Of a stretch of DNA of 64,000 bases, positions 53,140 to 61,505 are shown piece after piece (the first letter of the stretch is position 1; each line of letters opens with the position of its first letter). Location: positions 62,001 through 126,000 of the forward strand of contig NZ_VOLR01000004.1 of the NCBI RefSeq assembly GCF_007954355.1. The letters are read 5' to 3'. The stretch comes from Colwellia hornerae (GTDB lineage Bacteria > Pseudomonadota > Gammaproteobacteria > Enterobacterales > Alteromonadaceae). A model generated the notes under the pieces. It saw nothing but the letters and a program-made list of their open reading frames with translations. It was not told where the DNA came from and made no database searches. The position numbers were made by a program, and so were the translations under genes.

Positions 53140-54105
53140 GTGCCACTAAAACAAAACCTCCATCCAAAAAACCGCCATAATAATGGTTATGATTTTTTAG
53201 CACTGTGCCAAGCATTGCCGGCATTAAAACCTTTTGTTCATACCAATAAATATCAGAATTTGTCTATAGATTTTGCTGATGCTAACGCCGTAAAAGCACT
53301 TAATCAGGCATTGTTAAAGTTGCACTATCAGGTAGGTCAATGGGATATTCCAGCGGGATATTTGTGCCCGCCTATTCCTGGTAGAGTCGATTATATTCAT
53401 TATCTTGCTGATTTATTAGCAGCAACACTACCGGTAGCCTTGACGGTAAATAAAAACAAAGTCTCAGTGCTTGATATCGGTACCGGAGCAAGTTGCATTT
53501 ATGCTCTTTTAGGGCAGCGTGAATATCAATGGCAGTTTACTTGTAGCGATATAGACCCGACTTCAATTAAAGTTGCCGAGCAAATAATCTCTGCTGATAA
53601 GTCGTTTAAAAAATCCATTACTTGTCGATTACAGCCAAATTCATCACAAATATTTACGGGCATCATTGAAAAAGATGATCGCTTTGAATTAACCCTGTGT
53701 AATCCGCCCTTTCATCGTTCACTGGCTGAGGCAACAAAAGGCTCGACTCGAAAAGTCAAAAATTTAGCGGCAAATAAAAAATCGTTAAAATCGCCCTTAA
53801 CAACGGGCAACCCAGTACCATTAAATTTTGGTGGTCAAAAAGCTGAATTATGGTGCCAAGGTGGCGAGCTAGCCTTTATTAATCAGATGATAAAAGAGAG
53901 TAAAACCATCCAAAAGCAAGTGCTATGGTTTAGCTGTTTAGTGTCAAAAAAAGACCATATTAGCCAACTAAAACAAACCCTTAATAAGTATAAAGCCAAA
54001 CAAGTAAAAGTCGTGGATATGGCGCAAGGACAAAAAATCAGCCGTTTTATTGCTTGGAGTTTTCTCGATGAAACTCAACAAAGAAATTGGTATGATTTGG
54101 TGTAA
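53140..54105 (+). CDS. rlmF: 23S rRNA m6A1618 methyltransferase
   Basis: RlmF (YbiN) methylates N6 of A1618 in 23S rRNA using SAM. This protein of 321 residues starts at a GTG (MPLKQNLHPKNRHNNGYDF) and has the SAM-binding segment VLDIGTGASCIYALLG and the catalytic loop LCNPPFHRS. Both the N-terminal LHPKNRHN segment and the length match the family. It lies 8 nt upstream of another methyltransferase gene, so they probably form an RNA-modification operon. Confidence 0.93.
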   Translation: MPLKQNLHPKNRHNNGYDFLALCQALPALKPFVHTNKYQNLSIDFADANAVKALNQALLKLHYQVGQWDIPAGYLCPPIPGRVDYIHYLADLLAATLPVALTVNKNKVSVLDIGTGASCIYALLGQREYQWQFTCSDIDPTSIKVAEQIISADKSFKKSITCRLQPNSSQIFTGIIEKDDRFELTLCNPPFHRSLAEATKGSTRKVKNLAANKKSLKSPLTTGNPVPLNFGGQKAELWCQGGELAFINQMIKESKTIQKQVLWFSCLVSKKDHISQLKQTLNKYKAKQVKVVDMAQGQKISRFIAWSFLDETQQRNWYDLV

Positions 54106-54113
54106 ACCAACGT

Positions 54114-54845
54114 ATGAAAAAAATAAGTCAGCGGTTGCAAAAAATTGACAGTATGGTCAATATTCACTATCAAAATATTTGGGATTGCTGCTGTGATCAC
54201 GGTTTGTTGGGGCTAACGTTGTTAAAACGCCAAGCGGCAGACACGATACATTTTGTCGATATTGTTCCCTCATTAACCACACACCTTGAGTCATTATTAC
54301 AAAAGCACTTCAGTGCAGACGACTACATTCAAGCCTGGCAGGTGCATTGTATTGATGTAGCAAAGCTACCGTTAACAAGACAAAATAAGCAATTAGTCAT
54401 TATCGCCGGTGTTGGTGGTGAGCTACTCATTAGCTTTATTGAAAGTATCATCACTAATTTTAAGCAAAACACACTGATCAACCCAACCAGCGAAATAGAG
54501 TTTATTGTTTGCCCTGTGCATTACAATTACTCAGTAAGACAAACCCTAATTGCTCATCACTGTACCTTACTGGATGAATGTATAGTCACTGAAAACAAGC
54601 GTTGCTATGAAGTTATCCATGTAAAAAAACATTTTGGCGTATCTGCCGATATTGATAACCCCTTGAAAAAAATATCGCCTACCGGTGATGTGATGTGGGA
54701 TTTATCGATTAAGTCACATCAACAATATTTAGCGACAACCATCAAGCATTATCAACGCATGTTACAGTCGACAAACGATAGCGATAAAAAATCGATTAAC
54801 AATATTATTGAACAATACTCAGCCCTTATTACTTCACTAAAATAA
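54114..54845 (+). CDS. TrmK-like tRNA (adenine-N1) methyltransferase
   Basis: This 243-residue SAM-dependent enzyme has the COG2384/TrmK pattern: SQRLQKIDSMV near the start, the degenerate SAM loop DCCCDHGLLGLTLL and IIAGVGGELLISFIE (motif IV region), ending in a helical C-terminus. TrmK enzymes make m1A22 in tRNA in Bacillus; E. coli lacks the gene. The unusual CCC in the SAM loop replaces glycine-rich DIGCDHG. It follows rlmF by 8 nt. Confidence 0.82.
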   Translation: MKKISQRLQKIDSMVNIHYQNIWDCCCDHGLLGLTLLKRQAADTIHFVDIVPSLTTHLESLLQKHFSADDYIQAWQVHCIDVAKLPLTRQNKQLVIIAGVGGELLISFIESIITNFKQNTLINPTSEIEFIVCPVHYNYSVRQTLIAHHCTLLDECIVTENKRCYEVIHVKKHFGVSADIDNPLKKISPTGDVMWDLSIKSHQQYLATTIKHYQRMLQSTNDSDKKSINNIIEQYSALITSLK

Positions 54846-54943
54846 TTTTAAAATCAATCGTTAACCTATTACATTATATCAACATTAATGTCATGTAATT
54901 CAAGTAACTATAACACTTCAATAGGCCGAATATAACAATCAAA

Positions 54944-54970
54944 AAAGGCCTGCATAAGCAGGCCTTTGAT
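54944..54970 (-). terminator. Terminator of the 4-hydroxyphenylpyruvate dioxygenase gene
   Basis: AAAGGCCTGC (54944-54953) and GCAGGCCTTT (54958-54967) form a 10-bp stem with an ATAA loop. On the minus strand six T residues follow. Confidence 0.92.
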
Positions 54971-54993
54971 AAGAGCACTATTAGTGTAGAAAA

Positions 54994-56049
54994 CTAAACG
55001 GTGCCTTTTTCCATTTGATTAAGCTCAATAGATTTAAACAAGGCGGTGAAGTTACCTTCACCAAAACCTTGGTCGTCAACACGTTGGATCATCTCGATAA
55101 AGATTGGGCCGAAAATATTTTTAGTGAAAATTTGCAATAAGTACGAATTTTCTTTTTGGCTATCAACAAGAATTTGATGATCTTGAATACGTTTATGATC
55201 TTCTTTAACCCAAGGGATGCGTTTAAATACGTCGTCATAATATTCAGGGACGATATCAAGCGTATCAATAATGTTTTTATCTAACTTGTCTAAAGAGCCG
55301 ACTAAGTCATCACTGATAAAGGCTAAATGTTGCACGCCTGGGCCATTGTACTCATCTAAGTACTCATCGATTTGGTTGTTTTTCTTACCCTTACCTTCAT
55401 TAATTGGTAAGCAGAAAGTGCCACATGGCGATGCTAACGCGTAAGAAATCAGTGCCGTTTTTTCACCTTTAATATCGAAATAACGCACATCGGTAAAGCC
55501 AAAAATATCTTTATAGAAATTAGCCCAATGTTCCATAGTACCTTGATGAACATTGTTCGTTAAGTGATCAACACGTAAGAAGCCTTTATCTTCGTTAATA
55601 ACAGGAGCGTCAATCGCTTCAAAGTCATCTTCATAGATAGAGCCAGGGTTGGTTGTTGATGCAGCAAATTTTTCAATAAAATAAATTAAACTGTCACCAA
55701 TACCAAAAATAGCGGGGTATGGTAATTTGTTATCTTCATTGGCCGCAGATTTAGCGCCGCGCTTAATCGCTTCTTCAAAAGCAAAATCAGCATTATCAAC
55801 ACGCCAGCCCATAGAACAAATAGCAGGACCATGATTTTTAGCAAATTCTTTTGAAAAACCCGCTTTTTCATTATTTAATAAAAAATGAATATCATTTTGA
55901 TTAAAGTAATCGATATCACGACCTTTAAACTTTTTCGTTTTTGAAAAACCAAAACCATAAAAGGCGTTTTCCATAAAATCTGAATCGGGTGTGGCATATT
56001 CAGTGAATTCGATACCACGAAGGTTAAGTGGGTTTTTTATATCAGTCAT
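54994..56049 (-). CDS. hppD: 4-hydroxyphenylpyruvate dioxygenase
   Basis: This Fe(II) dioxygenase turns 4-hydroxyphenylpyruvate into homogentisate in tyrosine catabolism and pigment (pyomelanin) formation. The 351-residue protein has two vicinal-oxygen-chelate halves. Iron ligands are seen in RVDHLTNNVHQGTMEHW, GPGVQHLAFISDD and FIEMIQRVDDQGFGEGNF (His, His, Glu). The gene is single, with no homogentisate dioxygenase in the window. A terminator follows at its end. Confidence 0.95.
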   Translation of the reverse strand: MTDIKNPLNLRGIEFTEYATPDSDFMENAFYGFGFSKTKKFKGRDIDYFNQNDIHFLLNNEKAGFSKEFAKNHGPAICSMGWRVDNADFAFEEAIKRGAKSAANEDNKLPYPAIFGIGDSLIYFIEKFAASTTNPGSIYEDDFEAIDAPVINEDKGFLRVDHLTNNVHQGTMEHWANFYKDIFGFTDVRYFDIKGEKTALISYALASPCGTFCLPINEGKGKKNNQIDEYLDEYNGPGVQHLAFISDDLVGSLDKLDKNIIDTLDIVPEYYDDVFKRIPWVKEDHKRIQDHQILVDSQKENSYLLQIFTKNIFGPIFIEMIQRVDDQGFGEGNFTALFKSIELNQMEKGTV

Positions 56050-56285
56050 GTTTATCTCTCTTAAAGAATCAATGACTACATTATTACTAGGTTTGAGATG
56101 AAGAGATAGCGCAAAGCAAATCTAATAAAGTATCGCAGCGTAACAGAAAATGTACGTGCTATCTGTGTGGAATTTATTCGACGTCAAGACAAGCCATATA
56201 GTACTTACAGAACAGCTGTACGCTTAGGTTTACACCACCACTTAACGGTAAAGTATTCATGCTAGTTAATAAATTACAGGCATAA

Positions 56286-56313
56286 AAAAAGGTACGATAT
56301 ACGTACCTTTTTA
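56286..56313 (-). terminator. Terminator of the DeaD-type helicase gene
   Basis: AAAAAGGTACG (56286-56296) and CGTACCTTTTT (56302-56312) form an 11-bp stem with an ATATA loop. The minus strand carries a T run after the stem. Confidence 0.92.
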
Positions 56314-56328
56314 TGATTAAGTTATCGA

Positions 56329-58131
56329 CTAGCTAGGACGATTAGAACGCTCTTGACGCTTGCGAGGACGATCAGTTGTTGGTGTTGACTCAACCGTCTT
56401 AACATCTGAAACGGTAATTTCTAATGATTGACGACGAATTTTAACACGCTTTAATTGCTCAAATGATTTCTCTGGCATACCTTTTGGTAACTGAACATAA
56501 GTATGTTTATCATGTAAGTTAATAGCACCAATGTAGCTACTGTCTAATGATATTTCATTAGCGATTGCGCCAACGATATCACCAGGGCGTGCACCATGCT
56601 CTTTACCGACTTCTAAACGGTACGTCTGCCAATCTACATCAGTACGGTTAACTTTTACTTTACGAGGAGCACGTTCACCACCACGCTCTGCGCCACGTTC
56701 ACCGCCACGTTCATTTCTGCCGCCACGACTTTCGTTACGACCGCCACGCTCGCTTCTCGTATCACGGTCACTACGTTCACGTGTTTCACGACGAGGTTTA
56801 GGGTCTTCTTTTGGTTGTAATGGCTGATTTAATTGCTTGTTGAACAATAAAGCGGCGGCTAAATCAGTAATTGAAAGCTCTGATTCATTGGCCATAGCTT
56901 CAACGATTTCACGCATGTTAGCTAAATCTTTATCAGCAATAATTTGTGCCATTTCAACACGAGTACGTTCAATACGTTTCTTACCAATTTCTTCAATGTT
57001 TGGTAATTCATAGGTGTTAATAACACCTGAAGTTAAACGTTCGTAATGACGTAACGAGTGCATTTCACGAGGACGTACAAATGCAATTGACATACCTTCA
57101 CGACCTGCACGACCGGTACGACCGATACGGTGAACATAAGCTTCGTTGTCACCTGGTAAATCATAGTTAACCACTAAAGAAATACGTGGAATATCTAAAC
57201 CACGAGCAACAACATCAGTTGCCACTAATATAGATGACTTACCTGATTTCATTTGTTCAATACAACGTTCACGTTGTGCTTGGTTCATGTCGCCGTTTAA
57301 AGCTAATGCAGGGTAACCAGCACGCTCTAATTGCTCTGCAACTTCAACCGTGTCGCTACGAGTACGTACGAAAACTATCATCGCATCGTAATCAACGATT
57401 TCAGCGATACGTTCTAATGCAGTAATTTTACGAATGCCGCTCACTTTCCAAGCAAATTGAGAAATATTTGCTTTTGATTGTTTAACTGCAGCAATTTTAA
57501 TATGTTCTGGATCTTTTAAGAAACGGTTAGCTATTTTACGAATAGCCGGTGGCATAGTTGCAGAGAACAAAGCCATTTGAGTCGTTTCTGGTAAGTGATC
57601 AAGTATCCATTGGATATCTTCTAAGAAACCCATGTTAAGCATTTCATCAGCTTCATCAAGAACACAAAAAGATAAGTTACCTAGTTTTAGACTCTTACGA
57701 CGTAAGTGATCCATTAAACGACCAGGTGTACCAACAACAACTTGAGCGCCACGCTCTAATTGTTGAAATTGTGGTTGGTATGATTGACCACCGTATAAAG
57801 TAGCAACCAATAAACCTTTCATGTTTTTACCGAAGCTTTCAATTGCTTCAGCAACTTGCATGGCTAATTCACGTGTTGGCGCTAACACCATTAACTGTGG
57901 CTTTTTCAATGAAACATCAATTTTAGCCAGTGCAGGTAAACCGAAGGCTGCAGTTTTACCTGTACCAGTTTGTGCTTCACCTAAAACATCTTTGCCGGCT
58001 AATAATGGCGGAATAGTTTTTGCTTGAATATCAGTTGAGTTTTCGAAACCGATAGATTTTACAGCAGATAATAAAGTTTCAGGCAAGCCTAAAGAGTCAA
58101 AGCTCACAGGAGCATCGTTAGAAGTAGTCAT
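56329..58131 (-). CDS. deaD: DEAD-box ATP-dependent RNA helicase DeaD/CsdA
   Basis: This 600-residue cold-shock RNA helicase unwinds mRNA and helps 50S assembly. Its motifs are AQTGTGKTAAFGLP (I), PTRELAMQVAEAI (Ia), GTPGRLMDH (Ib), the DEAD box in LDEADEMLNMGF (II), SATMPP (III) and HRIGRTGRAGREG (VI). A basic, R/G/E-rich linker (RGGRNERGGERGAERG, about 480-505) is followed by the DbpA-type RNA-binding domain (about 510-580). E. coli DeaD has 629 residues. The gene has a long leader (about 215 nt). Confidence 0.95.
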   Translation of the reverse strand: MTTSNDAPVSFDSLGLPETLLSAVKSIGFENSTDIQAKTIPPLLAGKDVLGEAQTGTGKTAAFGLPALAKIDVSLKKPQLMVLAPTRELAMQVAEAIESFGKNMKGLLVATLYGGQSYQPQFQQLERGAQVVVGTPGRLMDHLRRKSLKLGNLSFCVLDEADEMLNMGFLEDIQWILDHLPETTQMALFSATMPPAIRKIANRFLKDPEHIKIAAVKQSKANISQFAWKVSGIRKITALERIAEIVDYDAMIVFVRTRSDTVEVAEQLERAGYPALALNGDMNQAQRERCIEQMKSGKSSILVATDVVARGLDIPRISLVVNYDLPGDNEAYVHRIGRTGRAGREGMSIAFVRPREMHSLRHYERLTSGVINTYELPNIEEIGKKRIERTRVEMAQIIADKDLANMREIVEAMANESELSITDLAAALLFNKQLNQPLQPKEDPKPRRETRERSDRDTRSERGGRNESRGGRNERGGERGAERGGERAPRKVKVNRTDVDWQTYRLEVGKEHGARPGDIVGAIANEISLDSSYIGAINLHDKHTYVQLPKGMPEKSFEQLKRVKIRRQSLEITVSDVKTVESTPTTDRPRKRQERSNRPS

Positions 58132-58151
58132 AAATTTTGTCTTCTCTTGTG

Positions 58152-58185
58152 GCGGAATAGGTTAAAAGTAACCAAAACATTCCGC
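58152..58185 (-). promoter_or_regulatory. Hairpin in the 5' leader of deaD
   Basis: GCGGAAT (58152-58158) pairs with ATTCCGC (58179-58185), with an inner GGTT/AACC stem. It lies about 20 nt before the start codon (58131), so it may affect translation. Confidence 0.55.
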
Positions 58186-58353
58186 GTTATATACGAGGAA
58201 ACCACCAGGAAGACTTAAGGCACGTTCACTAAAGAACATAGGGCTAATAAAGAATATTAGCTAAGAAGTCTATTGGGCGGAAAACCCCACTCATTTCGTA
58301 TAACCAGTGTGAAAGAAAATATTCAAGTCAGAATCACTGTTATCGAGGCGCGC

Positions 58354-58381
58354 ATTATACCGATATTTATTCATTGTTCAA
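58354..58381 (-). promoter_or_regulatory. Sigma-70 promoter of deaD
   Basis: On the minus strand TTGAAC (58381-58376), 16 nt and a perfect TATAAT (58359-58354) are followed by the GC-rich GCGCGCC. The start would be near 58347, giving a leader of about 215 nt. Confidence 0.75.
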
Positions 58382-58560
58382 GTAATATAAGTAACATTGT
58401 TCGAAATATAGCCAATTTAGTGTAAATAAAATTGGCTAACCGCCTTATCGCTGATTTATTTCGAAAACAATCTTGATGTTGGCGTTTATTGTAACCTTAT
58501 CTTTAATAAAACCGATATTGCCGCTTGCTCAGCTAACATATATACCAGGTTTAACGCTTA
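58382..58560. other. Intergenic region between the nuoN 3' end and the deaD promoter
   Basis: This is AT-rich DNA with a short inverted repeat (TAGCCAATTT ... AAATTGGCTA, 58409-58438), possibly a terminator of nuoN. No gene is seen. Confidence 0.4.
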
Positions 58561-60060
58561 TTACAGTAAGTACTGGCTTAAAGAGTCAGGAAAAACACCA
58601 AAATAAAAACTAATAATAATTAAAAATATTATAAATATCTTAGGCGCCTTTATAGCGTTATCTTTTGTAATATGCGTTGCAGCGCTGCTATTTACTTTAA
58701 AAACCGTAAAAATAATCGGTAGATAATAAGCTAAGCCAATACCACTCCCTATCACTAACCCCGTAATAAGCCACCAACTTTGCGAAATAACGGCCTGATT
58801 AAATAGATAAAATTTACCGACAAACCCCATAGTTAAGGGGATACCGGCTAAGCTTAATATCGAAAACACCAATAAAACAGCTTGAGCTCTGTGCTGCCAG
58901 AACATTGCTTGCCAATCATTTAGGCACACCTCTCTCTCTGTAGAGTTTTGCGAAAAGTACTGTTCATACGTTATCACTATGCTAAAGATAGCGACATTAG
59001 CGAGTAGGTAAGCCGTTAAATAGAATAAGGCGCTTCGCCATGCAAAACCGATACTTTGTTCAGCACTTATAACCAGTACTATCAGTAGGTAACCGAAATG
59101 AGCAATTGAAGAATATGCCATTAAGCGTTTAATATTTTGTTGTTTTAGCGCTAAAGTATTACCAATAAACATCGATAAAAGCGCGACAGCAATGATGACA
59201 TCGATAAAATGATCATTTTGATAATAACCTTGGGCAAAGCAGCACTTCATTAAGACAGTAAACATAGCGATCTTAGATACCGTTGCCATTAATAGGGTGA
59301 TCGGCGTTGGTGCGCCTTGATAAACATCGGGTGCCCAAAAGTGAAAAGGCGCTAAGGATAATTTAAACGCAATGCCTGAAAAGAGTAATAACACACCAAT
59401 ACTATTAAATAACTGTAATGGCGCAGAATGCCATGGCGCGGTAGCTGAATTAATAGCAAAACTTAAATTCCCCGTTTGACTGTATATAAAAGCGATACCC
59501 AGCAACATAAAACTTGAAGCACAAGCACTTAAAATTAAGTATTTAAAGCCCGTTTCAACGGCGTATTTTTGTTCACGAAAATAACCAACGAGCCCAACTA
59601 AGCTTATAGAAAGCAACTCGAAACCTAAAAACATACTGGCAAAGTGGTCACTAGCCACTAGGATTGCCGCCCCTAAAATCACCAGTAAAATAAGCAAGTA
59701 ATATTCATCATGCACTTCTACTTGTGATTTCAAAACTTGTTTGCTTAAGCTGATAACGGCTAAAGCTGATAAACAAATCAATGACAAGCTTAAATAACTA
59801 AATTGATCAACTTTTAATAATGGTGTTATTTGCACGCCGGCGCCACTCAATATCCCACTGCTCAATAAATGCATAGAAAGTAGTAAGGTAAAAACTAAAA
59901 TCAGTTGACTAAAGAGCGCAATAATTTTTTGTGAACGTTGCCACGCGATCAGTAATAACGATAAAACGATACCAAATGACAGTAATAAAATAGGTGACAG
60001 CACAATAAACATTTCAGTGTTCATTAGGGTTATTTCAGACACTTTGTCGACAGGGTTCAT
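58561..60060 (-). CDS. nuoN: NADH-quinone oxidoreductase subunit N
   Basis: NuoN is an antiporter-like proton-channel subunit of complex I. The frame is open from 60147, but the ATG at 60060 (MNPVDKVSEI) overlaps the nuoM stop (ATGA), which gives 499 residues, close to E. coli (485). About 14 membrane helices are expected. Typical segments are FHFWAPDVYQGAPTPITLLMA and KRLMAYSSIAHFGYLLI. Acidic residues in the membrane (for example in FLGFELLSISLVGLVGYF) match the proton path. Confidence 0.94.
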   Translation of the reverse strand: MNPVDKVSEITLMNTEMFIVLSPILLLSFGIVLSLLLIAWQRSQKIIALFSQLILVFTLLLSMHLLSSGILSGAGVQITPLLKVDQFSYLSLSLICLSALAVISLSKQVLKSQVEVHDEYYLLILLVILGAAILVASDHFASMFLGFELLSISLVGLVGYFREQKYAVETGFKYLILSACASSFMLLGIAFIYSQTGNLSFAINSATAPWHSAPLQLFNSIGVLLLFSGIAFKLSLAPFHFWAPDVYQGAPTPITLLMATVSKIAMFTVLMKCCFAQGYYQNDHFIDVIIAVALLSMFIGNTLALKQQNIKRLMAYSSIAHFGYLLIVLVISAEQSIGFAWRSALFYLTAYLLANVAIFSIVITYEQYFSQNSTEREVCLNDWQAMFWQHRAQAVLLVFSILSLAGIPLTMGFVGKFYLFNQAVISQSWWLITGLVIGSGIGLAYYLPIIFTVFKVNSSAATHITKDNAIKAPKIFIIFLIIISFYFGVFPDSLSQYLL

Positions 60061-61505
60061 AACAAAGCTCCAAATGAATAGCGTAATAGTATATTGGGGT
60101 ATAAACCTAAAATGATCAGTGATACCAATAAGCTGCTGCAGATACAAATTTCACGTAGTGATAAGTCTTCTACCAGTTTGCTGGGCACCCCTTGAAAAGT
60201 ATTCTGAAAGAGCACCATGGCGTATATCGCCGAGCCAATTAAGCCCAATGCGGCGAAAATCACCATAATAGGAAATACTTGAAAAGCGCCGACCAAGCTT
60301 AAAAACTCACCAACAAAGTTAGCTAAGCCAGGTAAACCAAAAGCCGCCGCCGCAAAAGCCAAGCCAAAGCCTCCCATACGAGGTGCGCTTTGCCAGAAAC
60401 CGCCCATATCCGTTAAATTTCTCGAATGCACGCGTTGATAGATGATACCGGCTAAAGCAAACAACGCTGCACTGCTTAGCCCATGTGCCACCATAGTCAC
60501 TATAGCGCCTTGATAAGCGATTTCATTAAAACTAAAAATAGCCAACATCACAAAGCCCATATGACTGATGCTGCTGTAAGCAACTAAACGCTTAAAGTCG
60601 TTTTGCGCAAACGCCATTTTTGCACCATATATAATACTAATAACGGCTAGAGTTACCGCTATTGGTGCAAAGTTTTCACTCGCTTGAGGAAAAAGAAAAA
60701 TAACAAAACGGATTAATCCGTAAGCGCCCGTTTTAAGTAAAACACCGGCAAGCAATACACTGCCGGCTGTTGGCGCTTGAGTATGGGCATCAGGCAACCA
60801 GCTATGTACAGGCACCGAAGGTAACTTAACCGCAAAGGCAATAAAGAAACCTAACATTAAATATTGTGCAACATCGAGCTTAATATCGAGCATTAGCCAA
60901 TCTTGATAATAAAAACTTAAATCCCCTGTTTGTTGCTGATGGATATAGGCCATCGCTATAATAGCGACCAGCATTAATAGACTACTGACCTGAGTAAAAA
61001 TAAAAAACTTTACTGCAGCAAAATAACGTTTCTCATGGCCCCACACGGCTATAATTGCCGTCATAGGTAGGAGCATCACCTCCCAAAAGAAGAAGAACAA
61101 AAACATATCAACCGCACAAAAAACACCCAGAATACCAGCAAAAGTTGCTAATAAATTAAAATAGTAAAAACCTGTTTTTTTTTGTATTTCCTGCCACGAA
61201 ACCAAAATACAAATGACAGCAAGAAAAAAGGTAAGGATAATTAAGGTGATGCTGAGTTGATCGAGCGCTAGCGCATAATCAATATTAAATGAGCGGATCC
61301 AAGGCACTCTTGCAAATAACTGTAATTGTTGAAAATTCTTCTCTGAACAATACACCAACAACAAAAAACAACAGCTAAGTACTAACACGGCCAATAAAGA
61401 AAGCCACTTTGCTTGTAATTTTATACCCAGCAAGACTTTGTTGTCAGCAAACCACGCCAAGCATCCACTGAGCAGTAGACCAAAAACAATCAAAGTGAGC
61501 ATCAT
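60057..61505 (-). CDS. nuoM: NADH-quinone oxidoreductase subunit M
   Basis: NuoM is an antiporter-like membrane subunit of complex I. The 482-residue protein carries the conserved LFFFFWEVMLLPMTAIIAVW segment with a membrane glutamate, the FAVKLPSVPVHSWLPDAHTQ loop and the KRLVAYSSISHMGFVML helix. It lies between nuoL (4-nt overlap) and nuoN (4-nt overlap), consistent with co-translation in the nuo operon. Confidence 0.95.
   Translation of the reverse strand: MMLTLIVFGLLLSGCLAWFADNKVLLGIKLQAKWLSLLAVLVLSCCFLLLVYCSEKNFQQLQLFARVPWIRSFNIDYALALDQLSITLIILTFFLAVICILVSWQEIQKKTGFYYFNLLATFAGILGVFCAVDMFLFFFFWEVMLLPMTAIIAVWGHEKRYFAAVKFFIFTQVSSLLMLVAIIAMAYIHQQQTGDLSFYYQDWLMLDIKLDVAQYLMLGFFIAFAVKLPSVPVHSWLPDAHTQAPTAGSVLLAGVLLKTGAYGLIRFVIFLFPQASENFAPIAVTLAVISIIYGAKMAFAQNDFKRLVAYSSISHMGFVMLAIFSFNEIAYQGAIVTMVAHGLSSAALFALAGIIYQRVHSRNLTDMGGFWQSAPRMGGFGLAFAAAAFGLPGLANFVGEFLSLVGAFQVFPIMVIFAALGLIGSAIYAMVLFQNTFQGVPSKLVEDLSLREICICSSLLVSLIILGLYPNILLRYSFGALL

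Noticed and set aside
60061-60147. N-terminal extension of nuoN
   Set aside because: It would overlap nuoM by about 90 nt. The ATG at 60060 gives the usual 4-nt overlap and normal length.
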